Under the pieces are notes generated by a model. That model searched no databases. It was given only the letters and a program-made list of their open reading frames with translations, and had not been told where the DNA came from. Below are positions 39,828 to 56,394 of a stretch of 64,000 nt of DNA, in pieces. The translations under genes and the position numbers were made by a program. Within the stretch, counting starts at the first letter, position 1, and every line of letters begins with the position of its first letter. This DNA is from Limnobacter parvus (lineage in GTDB: Bacteria > Pseudomonadota > Gammaproteobacteria > Burkholderiales > Burkholderiaceae_B): positions 597,265-661,264 of the forward strand of contig NZ_JANKHG010000017.1 of NCBI RefSeq assembly GCF_024623725.1. Reading direction: 5' to 3'.

Positions 39828-39850
39828 AGGCACCTTAGGGTGCCTTTTTT
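39828..39850 (+). terminator. Rho-independent terminator
   Basis: AGGCACC and GGTGCCT form a 7-base-pair stem with a TTAG loop followed by six T, 29 bases after the stop of the 189-residue protein gene and just before the MFS gene. Confidence 0.9.
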
Positions 39851-39868
39851 CTTTGCCAAAGTAGCGCC

Positions 39869-41185
39869 ATGCAAAAAACCAAAGACACCAGCACAGCCCT
39901 GTACGACCTGATAACTGGCGACGAAGATGCCCGGGTGTGCAGAGACATTCCTGATGAATCGTGCCGGCACCAGCCTGTCAATTTCTTTCTGCACCTGATT
40001 AGCAACTTTTTCACCAAACTGGCCGATGAAATTGCCAGCGCGCGCCTGGTTTTCCCGTGGGTATTGGGTTTGTTGGGCGCTCCAATGTTGCTGGTTTCCC
40101 TTGCTGTGCCCATTCGGGAATCGGGCGTACTGTTGCCGCAGTTATTCATCGCTGCAAAAATTCGAGCAAAGGCCTTGCGGAAGTATGTGTGGATGTTTGG
40201 CGGGTTGTTAAGTGGCTTGGCTTTGTGGGCCTGTGGATTCGCCTTGTTCATGGATATTCCTGCACAGCAAGCCACTTGGCTGGTGTTCAGCGCATTACTA
40301 ATGTTCAGTTTTGCCCGGGGAATTTGCTCTGTGGCTGCAAAAGATGTGTTGGGCAAAACCATATCGAAATCCAGGCGGGGCACTTTGATGGGCCTGGCCA
40401 CCAGCGTTTCGGGAATTTTCACCCTGCTTTTGGGGCTGAACCTGGGTTTTTACAATCAAATTAAAAACAACGAGTTAATTTTGGCCAGCCTGTTCGGCAT
40501 TGCTGGTTTGTGCTGGATTATCTCTTCAGCCGCAATTTGGGCGATTCGTGAAGAACCGGGTGCCACTGAAGGTGGGGGCAATGCGGGAGTTGAAGCGCTG
40601 AAATCGCTGCGACTGCTTAAGGATGACAAACCATTTCGCAATTTCGTAATTGTTCGCACCCTGCTACTTAGCGTATCGCTGGGCGCCCCCATGTTGATTA
40701 TTCTGGCTCAAGATGCGCTGGGCAATGCTGCACTGATTGGTCTGTTTCTGATTGTGTCTGGCCTTGCCAACACAGTTTCAGGTTACGTGTGGGGGCGACT
40801 GGCCGATTATTCAAGCCGGGTGTTGATGGCCATTTCAAGTGGATTGAATGCTTTAGTAGGTATTGCAGTGCTTCTATTGCTTCAATTTGAAGTTGAAATA
40901 AGCGCATTGGTGCTGTTCGTCGCAGCTTACTTCGGTGCTTCAGTGTGTTTGGCCGGTGTGCGTTTGGGCCGCAAAACCTTGTTGGTGGACATGGCCACCG
41001 CGGAAACCCGTTCAGCCTACGTTGCGGTTAGCAACACCGCCATCGGCTTTTTGATCTTGATCATGGGTGCTTTGGTTAGCATAATCGCCGGGCAAGACAC
41101 CCACGCCATGTTGTGGATGTTCAGTATTCTTTCCGCATTGGCCTGCGTGCTGTGCCCGGTTTTACTACCTGTTCAAAAAGCTTAA
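39869..41185 (+). CDS. MFS transporter, substrate unknown
   Basis: A 438-residue membrane protein with a soluble N-terminal leader of about 55 residues and roughly 12 hydrophobic segments in two halves separated by a charged loop (EEPGATEGGGNAGVEALKSL). A short RLADYSSRVLMA segment resembles the MFS loop between helices. Substrate cannot be told; the neighbours give no clue. The start is 19 bases after a terminator, so its promoter must lie inside or before the previous gene. Confidence 0.75.
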   Translation: MQKTKDTSTALYDLITGDEDARVCRDIPDESCRHQPVNFFLHLISNFFTKLADEIASARLVFPWVLGLLGAPMLLVSLAVPIRESGVLLPQLFIAAKIRAKALRKYVWMFGGLLSGLALWACGFALFMDIPAQQATWLVFSALLMFSFARGICSVAAKDVLGKTISKSRRGTLMGLATSVSGIFTLLLGLNLGFYNQIKNNELILASLFGIAGLCWIISSAAIWAIREEPGATEGGGNAGVEALKSLRLLKDDKPFRNFVIVRTLLLSVSLGAPMLIILAQDALGNAALIGLFLIVSGLANTVSGYVWGRLADYSSRVLMAISSGLNALVGIAVLLLLQFEVEISALVLFVAAYFGASVCLAGVRLGRKTLLVDMATAETRSAYVAVSNTAIGFLILIMGALVSIIAGQDTHAMLWMFSILSALACVLCPVLLPVQKA

Positions 41186-41203
41186 AAAATCACGACCTGT
41201 TTT

Positions 41204-42544
<1,341 letters not shown>

Positions 42545-42577
42545 TTAAAGCACAGTGAGGGCTTGGGCGGGCGCTTC

Positions 42578-43945
42578 TTACTTTTTTTCAGCCGCTTTGG
42601 CATTGCGCTCGGCCAGCCAATTCAGTTTCTCGGCAATTTTACCTTCAAGGCCGCGGTCGGTGGGCTGATAGAATTTCGGGGTCTGCAGGCCGTCTGGCCA
42701 ATAACTCTCACCTGCTGCATGCCCTGCTTCTTCGTCGTGGGCATATCGATAGCCTGAGCCATGCCCCAGTTCCTTCATTAGCTTGGTGGGCGCGTTGCGC
42801 AAATGCATGGGCACTGGCATTGAGCTGCTTTGTTTGACATGGGCCATGGCTTGCTTGTACGCGTTGTAGCCCGCATTGCTTTTCGCGGCAACAGCCAAAT
42901 ACAGCACACACTGGGCCAAAGCCAGTTCACCTTCAGGGCTGCCAAGGCGTTCGTAAGTTTGGGCCGCTTCATTGGCAATGGTGAATGCACGTGGGTCTGC
43001 CAGGCCAATGTCTTCCCAAGCCATGCGCACAATGCGCCGGGCCATGTAACGCGGGTCGGCGCCACCATCTAGCATTCGGCAAAACCAATACAGCGCAGCA
43101 TCGGGATCGGAACCGCGAACCGATTTGTGCAAGGCTGAAATTTGGTCGTAAAACGCATCGCCACCCTTGTCGAACCTGCGAATTTGCGAGGGGGCGATTT
43201 GCTTCAATGCGGGCAAATCAAGACTTTTCAAGCCCTGTGCCTTGGTTTGTAGCAAGGTGATTTCCAGCAGGTTCAAAAAACGGCGCGCATCGCCATCCGC
43301 ATAGGCACACAAGGCATCGAACGCATCGCTTTCAACGTTTATCTCAGTACTCAGTTCAAGCTGGGCGCGTTCAAGCAAAAGCGAGAAATCCTCAGCACTC
43401 AGGCTGTTCAGCACATACACCTGCGAACGCGAAAGCAATGCCGAATTCACTTCAAACGAAGGATTTTCAGTGGTTGCACCAATGAAGGTGACCAGCCCAG
43501 TTTCAACAAAAGGCAAAAGCGCGTCTTGCTGCGATTTGTTGAATCGGTGAATTTCATCGATAAACAGAATAGTGGACTTGCCGGCGCGGGCGTGTTCACT
43601 GGCCTGGTCAATGGCAGCACGAATTTCTTTCACGCCGGAAAGCACGGCCGACAAGGCAATAAACTGTGCTTTTGCGGCACCTGCCAACAGGCGGGCCAGC
43701 GTGGTTTTCCCAACCCCGGGTGGCCCCCACAATATCAGCGAGTGAACGTGCTGTTGCTCGAACAACAAAGTAAGTGGTTTGCCAGGCCCCAACAGGTGCG
43801 TTTGCCCAACTACTTCAGCAAGCTGGCTTGGGCGAATGCGCTCAGCCAATGGCACAGAGCCCTTGACTGAGTTTGGCACACCCTCGCCGCCTGTAAATCG
43901 GTGGTTTGCGTGCGAAGGATCGTCGCCAAACAGGTCTGGTGTCAT
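42578..43945 (-). CDS. rarA: Replication-associated recombination protein RarA (MgsA)
   Basis: A 455-residue AAA+ ATPase related to clamp loaders and to eukaryotic WRNIP1, acting at stalled forks. Walker [16 protein letters not shown] and Walker [22 protein letters not shown] are present, followed by the tetramerisation domain ([16 protein letters not shown] region). It starts by a 4-base overlap with lolA. Confidence 0.96.
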   Translation of the reverse strand: MTPDLFGDDPSHANHRFTGGEGVPNSVKGSVPLAERIRPSQLAEVVGQTHLLGPGKPLTLLFEQQHVHSLILWGPPGVGKTTLARLLAGAAKAQFIALSAVLSGVKEIRAAIDQASEHARAGKSTILFIDEIHRFNKSQQDALLPFVETGLVTFIGATTENPSFEVNSALLSRSQVYVLNSLSAEDFSLLLERAQLELSTEINVESDAFDALCAYADGDARRFLNLLEITLLQTKAQGLKSLDLPALKQIAPSQIRRFDKGGDAFYDQISALHKSVRGSDPDAALYWFCRMLDGGADPRYMARRIVRMAWEDIGLADPRAFTIANEAAQTYERLGSPEGELALAQCVLYLAVAAKSNAGYNAYKQAMAHVKQSSSMPVPMHLRNAPTKLMKELGHGSGYRYAHDEEAGHAAGESYWPDGLQTPKFYQPTDRGLEGKIAEKLNWLAERNAKAAEKK

Positions 43946-44577
43946 TGCGCTCGAATAAGGTCTACGCCGGCGGGTGCTTTGAAGTCAAAATAAGCAGCAG
44001 GTCGTTGCTTGGAAAAGTCCCAATTCGTCAGCTCAAGCTGAGTCACCTGCCCCAAGGCATCGTGAATTTCAAGGCTTACTGGCAAACCATCTTTCCAGCC
44101 AATGCGGGCGTAGTCGAACAGGTTGTCTTTGTCTTTGGGCTTGATCACAAGCCATTCTTTGCCATCTGTCATGCCTTCGTCTTTCAAATCGAACAATTTG
44201 TCGACGTTCTTGCTACCGAACAGCAAGGCCACGGGGGTAGAGTCCATTGCGTTGCCAATCGGCTTTTCTGTGGCGTGACCCATGTCTTCATCGTAAGAAA
44301 CCACATTGGTGCCGTTTGAAAGCAGCAGCAAGGGGTAAGGCTTCTTGATTTCCCAGCGAAACTTGCCGGGCCGGGAGAAAGTAAATTCACCTGTGCCACG
44401 TTGTTTTATAGCGCCTGTTGGAGAAATAACCACTTGGGAAAACTGGCCTTCAGCAAACCCGCGGTCTTTCACAAAACTGGTCAATGCTTCTTGCGCAGAA
44501 GCCCACGCGCTTGAACTGGCCCCTATCAGCAAAGCAAACACCACGGCTGTGCGGTTAAAAAACTGTTGAACTTGCAT
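43942..44577 (-). CDS. lolA: Outer-membrane lipoprotein carrier protein
   Basis: A 211-residue periplasmic chaperone moving lipoproteins from LolCDE to LolB. The start at 44577 gives a signal peptide that ends near SSAWA; starts at 44604 and 44664 would add a long basic leader. Conserved parts are [36 protein letters not shown] and the hydrophobic half-barrel. It sits between ftsK and rarA, the common order. Confidence 0.94.
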   Translation of the reverse strand: MQVQQFFNRTAVVFALLIGASSSAWASAQEALTSFVKDRGFAEGQFSQVVISPTGAIKQRGTGEFTFSRPGKFRWEIKKPYPLLLLSNGTNVVSYDEDMGHATEKPIGNAMDSTPVALLFGSKNVDKLFDLKDEGMTDGKEWLVIKPKDKDNLFDYARIGWKDGLPVSLEIHDALGQVTQLELTNWDFSKQRPAAYFDFKAPAGVDLIRAQ

Positions 44578-44605
44578 GAAATTTTGCTTCCTTTGTTGCT
44601 TCATG

Positions 44606-44622
44606 TGGGTGAAATACACCCA
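44606..44622 (-). other. Inverted repeat in the lolA leader
   Basis: TGGGTG and CACCCA form a perfect 6-base inverted repeat around AAATA, 29 bases before the chosen lolA start. It lacks a T tract, so it is not a terminator. A hairpin near the ribosome site or an operator are both possible. Confidence 0.35.
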
Positions 44623-44698
44623 TTTAACGCACGCGTATTGGTGGTGGTAAACACACTTAACCAAACTTAATATAGTTCACCCAACTACACCCGCTTGG

Positions 44699-47011
44699 TT
44701 AGTCGTCGTCTTGCCCAGCTTCAGCACGGGCAAGAATTTCCCGGTTGCCGTTTGATTGCATGGCAGACACCAAACCAGCTTGTTCCATACTTTCCAGCAA
44801 GCGTGCAGCCCGGTTATAACCAATGCGCAGGTGCCGCTGTACAAATGAAATGGAGGCCCGGCGGTGCTTCAATACAATGCCCACGGCTTGGTCGTACAGT
44901 GCGTCTTTCTCACCATCAAAACTACCCGCGGTGGCATCCATGCTGGCATTGCCACCTTCCTCTACAGTACCACCTTCCAGAATGCCTTCAATGTAGTTGG
45001 GTTCACCACCCTTCTCTTTCAGGTATTCAACCACACGGTGTACTTCTTCATCCGATACAAAGGCACCATGCACCCGCTGGGGCACGCCAGAGCCTGGCGG
45101 CAGGAACAGCATGTCACCTTGACCCAGCAACGCTTCTGCGCCCATTTGGTCAAGAATGGTACGGGAATCAATTTTCGAAGAAACCTGAAAGGCAATTCGG
45201 GTGGGAATGTTTGCCTTGATCAAGCCGGTAATTACATCGACAGAGGGCCGCTGGGTGGCCAATATCAAATGAATACCCGCCGCACGTGCTTTTTGGGCCA
45301 GGCGAGCGATCAGTTCTTCAATCTTTTTGCCCACCACCATCATCAAGTCGGCCAATTCGTCAATCACGATGACCAGCATCGGCAAGGTGTCGAGCGGTTC
45401 GGGTGCGTCGGGGGTCAAGCTGAAAGGGTTTGGAATGCTGGTGCCGTTTTTCTTGGCCTCGGCAATTTTAACGTTGTAACCTGCCAAGTTTCGCACACCC
45501 ATTTTGCTCATCAATCGGTAGCGCTTTTCCATTTCGCCCACCGCCCAGTTCAACGCATTGGCAGCTTGGCGCATGTCGGTGACCACCGGGCACAGCAAGT
45601 GCGGAATGCCTTCATAAACGCTCATTTCAAGCATTTTCGGGTCAATCAAAATCAACCGCACTTCTTCGGCGCCGCTTTTGTACAGCAGCGACAAAATCAT
45701 CGCGTTAATACCCACCGACTTGCCTGAACCCGTGGTGCCTGCCACCAACAAATGCGGCATTTTGGCCAAGTCGGCCACCACTGGTTTGCCTGCAATGTCT
45801 TTGCCCAAGGCCATGGTTACTGGTGATTTATTGGTGCTGTACACCTGTGAACCCAGAATTTCAGTCAGCTTGACCACTTGGCGGCGTGGGTTGGGCAATT
45901 CCAGGCCCATCAGGTTTTTACCGTAAATGGTTTCAACCACGCGAATAGACACCAAGCTAAGCGCGCGGGCCAGGTCTTTGGCCAAATTCACAACTTGCGA
46001 ACCTTTCACACCGGCCGCAGGCTCTACTTCAAAACGGGTAATCACCGGGCCGGGCTGGGCTGCGACCACCTGAACCTGTACACCAAAGTCGCTGAGTTTT
46101 TTCTCAATTAGCCGTGACGTATATTCCAGGGTATCGGCAGACACCGTTTCAATGGTGGCCGGGGCATCGTCCAGCAAGCCCAAGGGTGGCAATTCAGTTT
46201 CGGTTAACTCAGCAAACAATGGCTGTTGCTTTTCCTTGATGGCCTGAACAGAGGGTTCGGCCGCAACAGCCACCGGTTCAATTCGAATGGGCTTGTGCTC
46301 TTCAAACTTCTCGCGTTTTTGCTCCACTTTTTCAACACGCGCCAAAGCAACCTTCTTGCCTTCCTTGCGGTCAAAATAGGCAGTAATGAAATCTTTGGTT
46401 TTAAAGACCAAGCCTTCCAGAAAACCACCCACGCGTTCAGCCATCACAGCCCAGCTTAAGCCCAGCAATCCGCTTAAACCAGCGGCGGTGCACAGCAGCA
46501 ACAGCATGACAGCGCCAGACAATCCCAACAATTGTTGAAAAACGCTTGAAATGGTTTGACCCACCACACCACCGGCACCCGCAGGCAAACCTTCGCCTTT
46601 GAAAACCGAAAGTGATTCCAGCCCCATTAAGCCAACCCACAGCACGATGAAACCAATTGGCCGCACCCAGGCAATCCATTTAGGCAAAGGCTCGCTAAAT
46701 CCTGGTAGGTCAATGGTGTCTACCATTTTGCGGGCGCGCCACAACATGAAAAACGACAAACCCAGCAAGGCGTAGGCCGAATAACCGGCGATGAAAAACA
46801 ACAGATCGGACAAATGCGCGCCCACCGCCCCGCCAAAGTTGCTGACCACTGCACTGCCGGATTCATGAGAAAAGCTGTCGTCTTGGCTGCTGTGTGAAAC
46901 CAGGATCAAAAACAGATAGATCGAGAAGACAAGCAGGCACAACCAGCGAATTTCCAGCAGCAGTTTGCTGATTCGAAGTGTGCTTGTATTTTGTGTGGTC
47001 TTGGAATTCAC
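44699..47011 (-). CDS. ftsK: DNA translocase FtsK
   Basis: A 770-residue septal DNA pump with four N-terminal membrane segments (to about residue 170), a short linker (about 100 residues, much shorter than in E. coli), and the RecA-like motor with Walker [20 protein letters not shown] and Walker [14 protein letters not shown]. The C-terminal winged-helix gamma domain reads KOPS sites. The GTG at 47011 is chosen since the upstream frame overlaps trxB and contains the promoter. Confidence 0.93.
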   Translation of the reverse strand: MNSKTTQNTSTLRISKLLLEIRWLCLLVFSIYLFLILVSHSSQDDSFSHESGSAVVSNFGGAVGAHLSDLLFFIAGYSAYALLGLSFFMLWRARKMVDTIDLPGFSEPLPKWIAWVRPIGFIVLWVGLMGLESLSVFKGEGLPAGAGGVVGQTISSVFQQLLGLSGAVMLLLLCTAAGLSGLLGLSWAVMAERVGGFLEGLVFKTKDFITAYFDRKEGKKVALARVEKVEQKREKFEEHKPIRIEPVAVAAEPSVQAIKEKQQPLFAELTETELPPLGLLDDAPATIETVSADTLEYTSRLIEKKLSDFGVQVQVVAAQPGPVITRFEVEPAAGVKGSQVVNLAKDLARALSLVSIRVVETIYGKNLMGLELPNPRRQVVKLTEILGSQVYSTNKSPVTMALGKDIAGKPVVADLAKMPHLLVAGTTGSGKSVGINAMILSLLYKSGAEEVRLILIDPKMLEMSVYEGIPHLLCPVVTDMRQAANALNWAVGEMEKRYRLMSKMGVRNLAGYNVKIAEAKKNGTSIPNPFSLTPDAPEPLDTLPMLVIVIDELADLMMVVGKKIEELIARLAQKARAAGIHLILATQRPSVDVITGLIKANIPTRIAFQVSSKIDSRTILDQMGAEALLGQGDMLFLPPGSGVPQRVHGAFVSDEEVHRVVEYLKEKGGEPNYIEGILEGGTVEEGGNASMDATAGSFDGEKDALYDQAVGIVLKHRRASISFVQRHLRIGYNRAARLLESMEQAGLVSAMQSNGNREILARAEAGQDDD

Positions 47012-47037
47012 TGTAATAAGAGTAGCCCGTGATGCAG

Positions 47038-47065
47038 CATATAATTGAAGCCTGTATTCTGACAA
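47038..47065 (-). promoter_or_regulatory. Sigma-70 promoter for ftsK
   Basis: On the minus strand TTGTCA (47065-47060; five of six -35 bases) is 16 bases from TATATG (47043-47038; four of six), 27 bases before the GTG start of ftsK. The plus-strand TATAAT at 47040-47045 overlaps it and might serve trxB, though no good -35 goes with it. Confidence 0.5.
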
Positions 47066-47101
47066 AGTTCGAGAGAAATATCTTGAACGAACACCATTTG
47101 A

Positions 47102-48085
<984 letters not shown>

Positions 48086-48111
48086 CTTGTTTTTACAGCG
48101 GTAATCATGCA

Positions 48112-48774
48112 GTGAAAAAGCTGACATCCATGGCTGATCTTGAAGGGGTCAGGCGCTCGCTTGAAGCACAGCGCCTTGAGGCTGAACGCCTTGGGGAAAT
48201 CAAGGCAGAAAAAGCAAGGATCAAGGCTGAGGAAGAAAAAAAACGTCACGACGAAGCGAACCTGTTCAAGCGGCAGGTTCGTGACGTAACGCCCCTACGC
48301 GATGTCAACATCAAAATCCATAAACCAGTAAAACCTTTGCCCATTGCCCGTCAACGCGAACTGGACGATGAATCGGTGCTTTGGGAAAGTATTTCGGATG
48401 AAATGGATGTTGAACGGTTTCTGGAAACTGATGACAAACTTTCCTATCGCCGCAACGGCGTAGGCCTTGAAGCGCTGAAAAAACTTCGGAAAGGCAAATG
48501 GGTTGTGCAAGCTCAAATCGACCTTCACGGATTGCGTTCTGATGAAGCCCGCACAGCAGTTGGAGAATTTCTGCGATCCAGCGTAAAACATGACATTCGT
48601 TGTGTAAGAATCATTCATGGCAAGGGCTTGGGCTCAATCGGCAAAGAACCCGTGCTGAAAGAGAAAGTAAAACGATGGTTGGTACAAAAGGATGAAGTAC
48701 TGGCCTTTTGCCAGGCCCCGCCGCGCGATGGCGGTGCTGGTGCACTGCTGGTGATACTGAAAGCCCGACAATAA
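48112..48774 (+). CDS. Smr domain protein
   Basis: A 220-residue protein with a charged, helical N-terminal third (Glu/Lys/Arg/Ala-rich) and a C-terminal Smr domain: QIDLHGLRSDEARTAVGEFL and VRIIHGKGLGSIGKEPVLKEKV carry the DLHG and HGKG motifs. Smr domains are nucleases linked to ribosome rescue, mRNA decay or recombination; the exact role of short proteobacterial forms such as SmrA/SmrB differs. The GTG start matches family N-termini; ATG at 48130 is an alternative. Confidence 0.87.
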   Translation: MKKLTSMADLEGVRRSLEAQRLEAERLGEIKAEKARIKAEEEKKRHDEANLFKRQVRDVTPLRDVNIKIHKPVKPLPIARQRELDDESVLWESISDEMDVERFLETDDKLSYRRNGVGLEALKKLRKGKWVVQAQIDLHGLRSDEARTAVGEFLRSSVKHDIRCVRIIHGKGLGSIGKEPVLKEKVKRWLVQKDEVLAFCQAPPRDGGAGALLVILKARQ

Positions 48775-48808
48775 AAACGACAGTTAAATAACGCGGAGAC
48801 ACACGCAG

Positions 48809-49729
48809 ATGAAAACTTCCAGCCCGGCAATTGCATGGCAACAAGGCTTTGCCAAATCGACCACTACTGGATTGACCATGGCTTGGGAAAGTGCCGGCCC
48901 CGCAGATGCAGAAACCATTTTCATGGTGGCTGGTCTGGGTTGCCAGTTAACCATGTGGAACGATGAGTTTTGCAGACCTTTGCTTGAACGTGGTTACCGC
49001 CTGCTGCGATTTGACAACCGCGACATCGGATTGACCGACCAGCATCCCAGCAGCATGAAAGTGAATGTGCCCGCCACATTCATTCGCAACAAATTGGGCT
49101 TGAAAACACCGACAAACTACAAACTCGACACCATGGCCAATGATGCTGTGGGCCTGATTGATGCGTTGCAGTTAAAGCGCCCTCACCTGCTGGGCATTTC
49201 AATGGGTGGCATGATCTCGCAAATTGTGGCCGCCCAGCACCCCGACAAAATCGGCAAGCTGGTGACCTTGATGTCGACCACCAACAGCCCCAAGCTGCCC
49301 ATGCCTTCGCCCAATGTGTTGCACAACATGTTCTTGAAGAAACCGAAAAGCCAGAAGCTCGAAGATGTGGTTGAGCATGTGGAGCGCGTTTTCACCGCCA
49401 TTGGCAGCCCCGGCTACCCACCAGACCCTGCCAAACTGCGTGAGCGCGCGCGAAATTCTTACAACCGTTCCTACAAACCTGCGGGTGTTTTGCGCCAAAC
49501 CCACTGCGTAGTGGCAACAGGCTCAATCGAGGATTACACCCGGGAAATCAAGGTGCCAACGTGCATAATTCATGGACTTGACGACCCATTGCTAAGAAAA
49601 GTGTGTTCAGAGCGAATCGCCAAGCTGGTGCCAAATTCGCGGCTTCACCTGATTAAGGGGTTGGGTCATGACCTGCCCGAACCCCTGGCACCCACTTTCG
49701 CGGAAATCATTCATAGTCATTTGAGTTGA
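48809..49729 (+). CDS. Alpha/beta hydrolase
   Basis: A 306-residue hydrolase. The oxyanion region VAGLGCQLTMW, nucleophile Ser131 in LLGISMGGMISQ, an Asp near HGLDDPLL and a His in LIKGLGHDLPEP make the catalytic triad. No signal peptide. Substrate unknown; similar proteins are annotated as esterases or lipases. A GGAG ribosome site precedes the ATG. Its stop is close to, or overlaps, the LRR-NEL gene that follows. Confidence 0.88.
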   Translation: MKTSSPAIAWQQGFAKSTTTGLTMAWESAGPADAETIFMVAGLGCQLTMWNDEFCRPLLERGYRLLRFDNRDIGLTDQHPSSMKVNVPATFIRNKLGLKTPTNYKLDTMANDAVGLIDALQLKRPHLLGISMGGMISQIVAAQHPDKIGKLVTLMSTTNSPKLPMPSPNVLHNMFLKKPKSQKLEDVVEHVERVFTAIGSPGYPPDPAKLRERARNSYNRSYKPAGVLRQTHCVVATGSIEDYTREIKVPTCIIHGLDDPLLRKVCSERIAKLVPNSRLHLIKGLGHDLPEPLAPTFAEIIHSHLS

Positions 49730-49833
49730 TACGAACAAGTCCCATACCTTGTGCGTCGGGCAGCAGGTCAAGCCATTTCGCGACCTCTGCCCGCACGCAG
49801 TATCAAGGTACCAATCAAATACACCAAACACCG

Positions 49834-53326
<3,493 letters not shown>

Positions 53327-53355
53327 TGGGTACCTGCATAGTAGTTGTCGCCTTT

Positions 53356-54573
53356 ATGAATTATCGCATGCAGATTTGCCAATCCATTGGCGAGATCGCA
53401 CAAGCTGAATGGAATTCACTTGTGCTTAAATGCAATGGTGGTGTGCTTCACCCTGCCCTTCGCCATGAATACCTGCTGGCTTTGGAAAGCAGCGGCAGCG
53501 CCACGGCTGAAACCGGCTGGGGGCCTTTGCATCTGGCCATTCACAGCGATACTGGCGGTTTGCTGGCTGCATTGCCTTTGTACTTGAAATCACATTCGTA
53601 CGGTGAATATGTCTTTGATTGGGCTTGGGCCCAAGCCTATGAAAAAAACGGCCTGCGTTATTACCCCAAACTGCTGTGCGCCATTCCTTTTACCCCGATA
53701 TTAGCGCCAAAGGTGTTGTGTACTGATCTTCATGCGGGCGCTGCATTGGCGCAGGGCTTGGCCCAATTAACCTGGCAAGCAGCTGAAAACACCGAGCTTT
53801 TGGGCACCCAAATTTCAACACTGCATGCCTTGTTCTTGACCGAGCAAGATCAACAACTGCTACTTGGCAACGCCACCAGTCTGAATAACAGCAGTCGCCA
53901 TGTGGTGCAGTTTCATTGGCGCAACCAAAACCCTTCAAGCGGGCAGCCATTTGACGAATTCGATGAATTTCTGGATAGCTTGAACCAAAAGAAGCGAAAA
54001 AATATTCGCGCTGAGCGGCGCAAGGCACAAGTCGAAGGTTTGCGCATTCAGCGCATTCACGGCACGCAAGTTACGGCTGAACAGCTGGAGTTTTTCTACC
54101 AGTGCTATTCACGCACGTACATGGAACATTTTTCCAGTCCCTATTTGAATTTGAAGTTTTTCAGGCAACTGTGTACCAGCATGGGTGAACAGATTTTAAT
54201 CATTCAAGCAAGCCTGAATGAGCAGCCTGTGGCCAGTTCATTTTTTCTGTACAGCGAAAAAAGACTCTACGGCCGCTATTGGGGCTGCGTGGAAAACCTG
54301 CCATGTCTGCATTTTGAGTTGTGTTACTACCAGGCCATTGAATTTGCGGTTGAACAAGGCATTGAATGGTTCGAGGGTGGTGCGCAGGGGGAGCACAAAA
54401 TGGCTCGTGGCTTGAACCCGCAAACCATGGTAAGTGCGCACTATGTGCACGACAATGAATTCAAGCTACCCATCGAGAATTTTTTAAGGCGTGAAAAAGC
54501 ACACTTGCAAGCTTATGCCACCGAGTTAAGCGAGCACACTGCATTCCGTGCAGGCACAACGCTGGAAGAATAA
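53356..54573 (+). CDS. GNAT-superfamily acyltransferase (COG3146/DUF482 type)
   Basis: A 405-residue protein of the GNAT-like group that includes FemAB-related enzymes. Conserved parts include YVFDWAWAQAYEKNGLRYYPKL, the PFTPILAPKVL region, the basic KKRKNIRAERRK stretch and WFEGGAQGEHKMARGL near the C-terminus. The function of this family is not established; links to peptidoglycan or natural-product acylation have been proposed. The ATG at 53356 is 29 bases from nadE, facing away; another ATG follows at codon 4. Confidence 0.82.
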   Translation: MNYRMQICQSIGEIAQAEWNSLVLKCNGGVLHPALRHEYLLALESSGSATAETGWGPLHLAIHSDTGGLLAALPLYLKSHSYGEYVFDWAWAQAYEKNGLRYYPKLLCAIPFTPILAPKVLCTDLHAGAALAQGLAQLTWQAAENTELLGTQISTLHALFLTEQDQQLLLGNATSLNNSSRHVVQFHWRNQNPSSGQPFDEFDEFLDSLNQKKRKNIRAERRKAQVEGLRIQRIHGTQVTAEQLEFFYQCYSRTYMEHFSSPYLNLKFFRQLCTSMGEQILIIQASLNEQPVASSFFLYSEKRLYGRYWGCVENLPCLHFELCYYQAIEFAVEQGIEWFEGGAQGEHKMARGLNPQTMVSAHYVHDNEFKLPIENFLRREKAHLQAYATELSEHTAFRAGTTLEE

Positions 54574-54603
54574 AAAAAAGCCAACCCGCAGGCTGGCTTT
54601 TTT
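54573..54603. terminator. Bidirectional terminator
   Basis: AGCCAACC and GGCTGGCT form a stem with one mismatch around CGCA, flanked by eight A and six T. It ends the acyltransferase transcript and, in reverse, the heme/ppa unit. Confidence 0.85.
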
Positions 54604-54625
54604 CACACACGGTTCAAGGCAGCAT

Positions 54626-55153
54626 TCAGCCTTTGTAGTTGGCTACACCGTCGCTGATTTCTTTCTCAACGTCTTTCATGTCACCCCAACCTTCAATTTT
54701 TACCCACTTGCCTTTTTCCAGGTCTTTGTAGTGTTCAAAGAAGTGTTGAATACGCGCCAGGAATTCCTGGGGTACGTCTGAAATGCTTTGGTAGTGCTTG
54801 TACTGCGGTAGCAACTTTTCAACCGGCACACCCAGCAGCTTGGCATCGCCACCCGATTCATCTGTCATTTTCAACATGCCGATGGGGCGAACACGAACCA
54901 CACAACCGGGTTGCAGGGGGTAAGGCGTCATCACCAACACATCCACGGGGTCGCCATCGGCAGCCAAAGTTTGAGGAATATAGCCATAGTTGCAGGGGTA
55001 CTGCATGGAGGTGCCCATGAAGCGATCCACGAACAAGGCACCGCTTTCCTTGTCGATTTCGTATTTAACCGGATCTGAATTCGCGGCGATTTCAATAATG
55101 ACATTCACATCGTTCGGTAGGTCTTTACCAGGGGAAATGCTTTCGTAGCCCAT
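54626..55153 (-). CDS. ppa: Inorganic pyrophosphatase
   Basis: A 175-residue family I soluble pyrophosphatase. [16 protein letters not shown], the [12 protein letters not shown] metal motif and the [17 protein letters not shown]-terminal signature are intact. The ATG at 55153 ([11 protein letters not shown]) with AAGGA upstream is chosen; the longer open frame overlaps hemY. It lies at the end of the heme unit, with 50 bases between. Confidence 0.97.
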   Translation of the reverse strand: MGYESISPGKDLPNDVNVIIEIAANSDPVKYEIDKESGALFVDRFMGTSMQYPCNYGYIPQTLAADGDPVDVLVMTPYPLQPGCVVRVRPIGMLKMTDESGGDAKLLGVPVEKLLPQYKHYQSISDVPQEFLARIQHFFEHYKDLEKGKWVKIEGWGDMKDVEKEISDGVANYKG

Positions 55154-55203
55154 GCTTGTTAATCCTTGAAAATAAAATTGCTCGTATTGTATCGAATATT
55201 GCT

Positions 55204-56394
55204 TTACACAAGCTGACGGTCGTTCTGTAGATGGTTGTTCAACTTTTCCCGCCAAACCTTGGCGCGTTCACTCTGGTTGGCCGACTCATACAGGCGCTCA
55301 AGCTTTCCCGCCACATGGGCTGAAGGCTGTTTGGCATACACCGCTTCAAATCGTGAAATAGCCTTGCCCCACAACTGCTCGCGTTCGCACACGTCGGCAG
55401 CCAGCTCAAGCAGACGAAGATCTGCAGGATGTTGCATCAACAAATGTTCAACATTGGGAAGTGATTCCCGTGGTTCCAGCACCGCAACCTGGTGGTACAC
55501 AGGCAGCAAATCTTTATTGAATTGCTGCTTCAACGCTGTTTCCAGCATGGTGCGCGCTGCAGTAACCAGCCCACTGCGCATCAGGCCAGCGGCTAGCATG
55601 CGTAACACACTGCTGCTTTCAAGTTCGACAGGTTTGGCACCTGAAAGTACTTCCTGCATTTTCGCCGAGTCTTGGCCAGCAATTTCACACAGGCCAGCAT
55701 AAATTCGAGTTAGTGCTTCATTCTTTTCACTGTGGGTAAGCGCAGAAACAGCCACGCAGCCACGAAATTGAACCAGGGCGTCTTGCCAGCGCCGCAGGCC
55801 CATCAAGCCCAACATGCGAAGACGTTGAACCTGGGGTAATTTCGCAGCCAACGGATCCATCGCTTCAAGCAGGGCCAGCGCACCTGCAAAGTCTTGTTTG
55901 GACAAGGCCACTTTGCCTCTCAACACAACCAACGCGTTGGAGTGTTCGCCCACCATGGCTTTTTCCTGATTAAGTATTTCTTCAGCGATGTCGTAGCGGT
56001 CAGCCTGAATAGCCGACATGGCTCGAATCAAGTAACTCAAATCGGTTTCTATGCCAGTTTTGCTGGCTTGATTCAATGCCTTCTGAGCACCTTGTTCGTC
56101 ACCGGTGATCAGGGCAATCAGGCCTTGTGTGTTGGCTTTCAGCAAAGCATTTTGCTTGCGGTTCATCCAATATTCTTTGAATTTGCCTGGCAACTGGCTG
56201 GAGGCGCGCCACGCACGCATCAGAATATAAAGAACAAAGAAAGAAAACAAAATTGCAATGATTGCAAAATTCAGCGACATGTCAATTCTGTATTGACCAA
56301 AGAAGATCAACACTTTGGAAGAATTGCCTTGAGCCATCAGTGTCACTGCCACTGCTACGACAACAACCAGCAACAAACCGATCAGTTGCTTCAT
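55204..56394 (-). CDS. hemY: HemY-like inner-membrane TPR protein
   Basis: A 396-residue protein with two N-terminal membrane helices (about 3-21 and 40-60) and a long helical part rich in tetratricopeptide-like repeats. It is the HemY of hemCDXY operons, thought to scaffold late heme synthesis, not the protoporphyrinogen oxidase that has the same name in Bacillus. It starts by a 4-base overlap with hemDX. Confidence 0.9.
   Translation of the reverse strand: MKQLIGLLLVVVVAVAVTLMAQGNSSKVLIFFGQYRIDMSLNFAIIAILFSFFVLYILMRAWRASSQLPGKFKEYWMNRKQNALLKANTQGLIALITGDEQGAQKALNQASKTGIETDLSYLIRAMSAIQADRYDIAEEILNQEKAMVGEHSNALVVLRGKVALSKQDFAGALALLEAMDPLAAKLPQVQRLRMLGLMGLRRWQDALVQFRGCVAVSALTHSEKNEALTRIYAGLCEIAGQDSAKMQEVLSGAKPVELESSSVLRMLAAGLMRSGLVTAARTMLETALKQQFNKDLLPVYHQVAVLEPRESLPNVEHLLMQHPADLRLLELAADVCEREQLWGKAISRFEAVYAKQPSAHVAGKLERLYESANQSERAKVWREKLNNHLQNDRQLV

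Noticed and set aside
41186-41203. Terminator between the MFS and serS genes
   Set aside because: Only a 4-base stem is possible and there is no proper T tract next to it.
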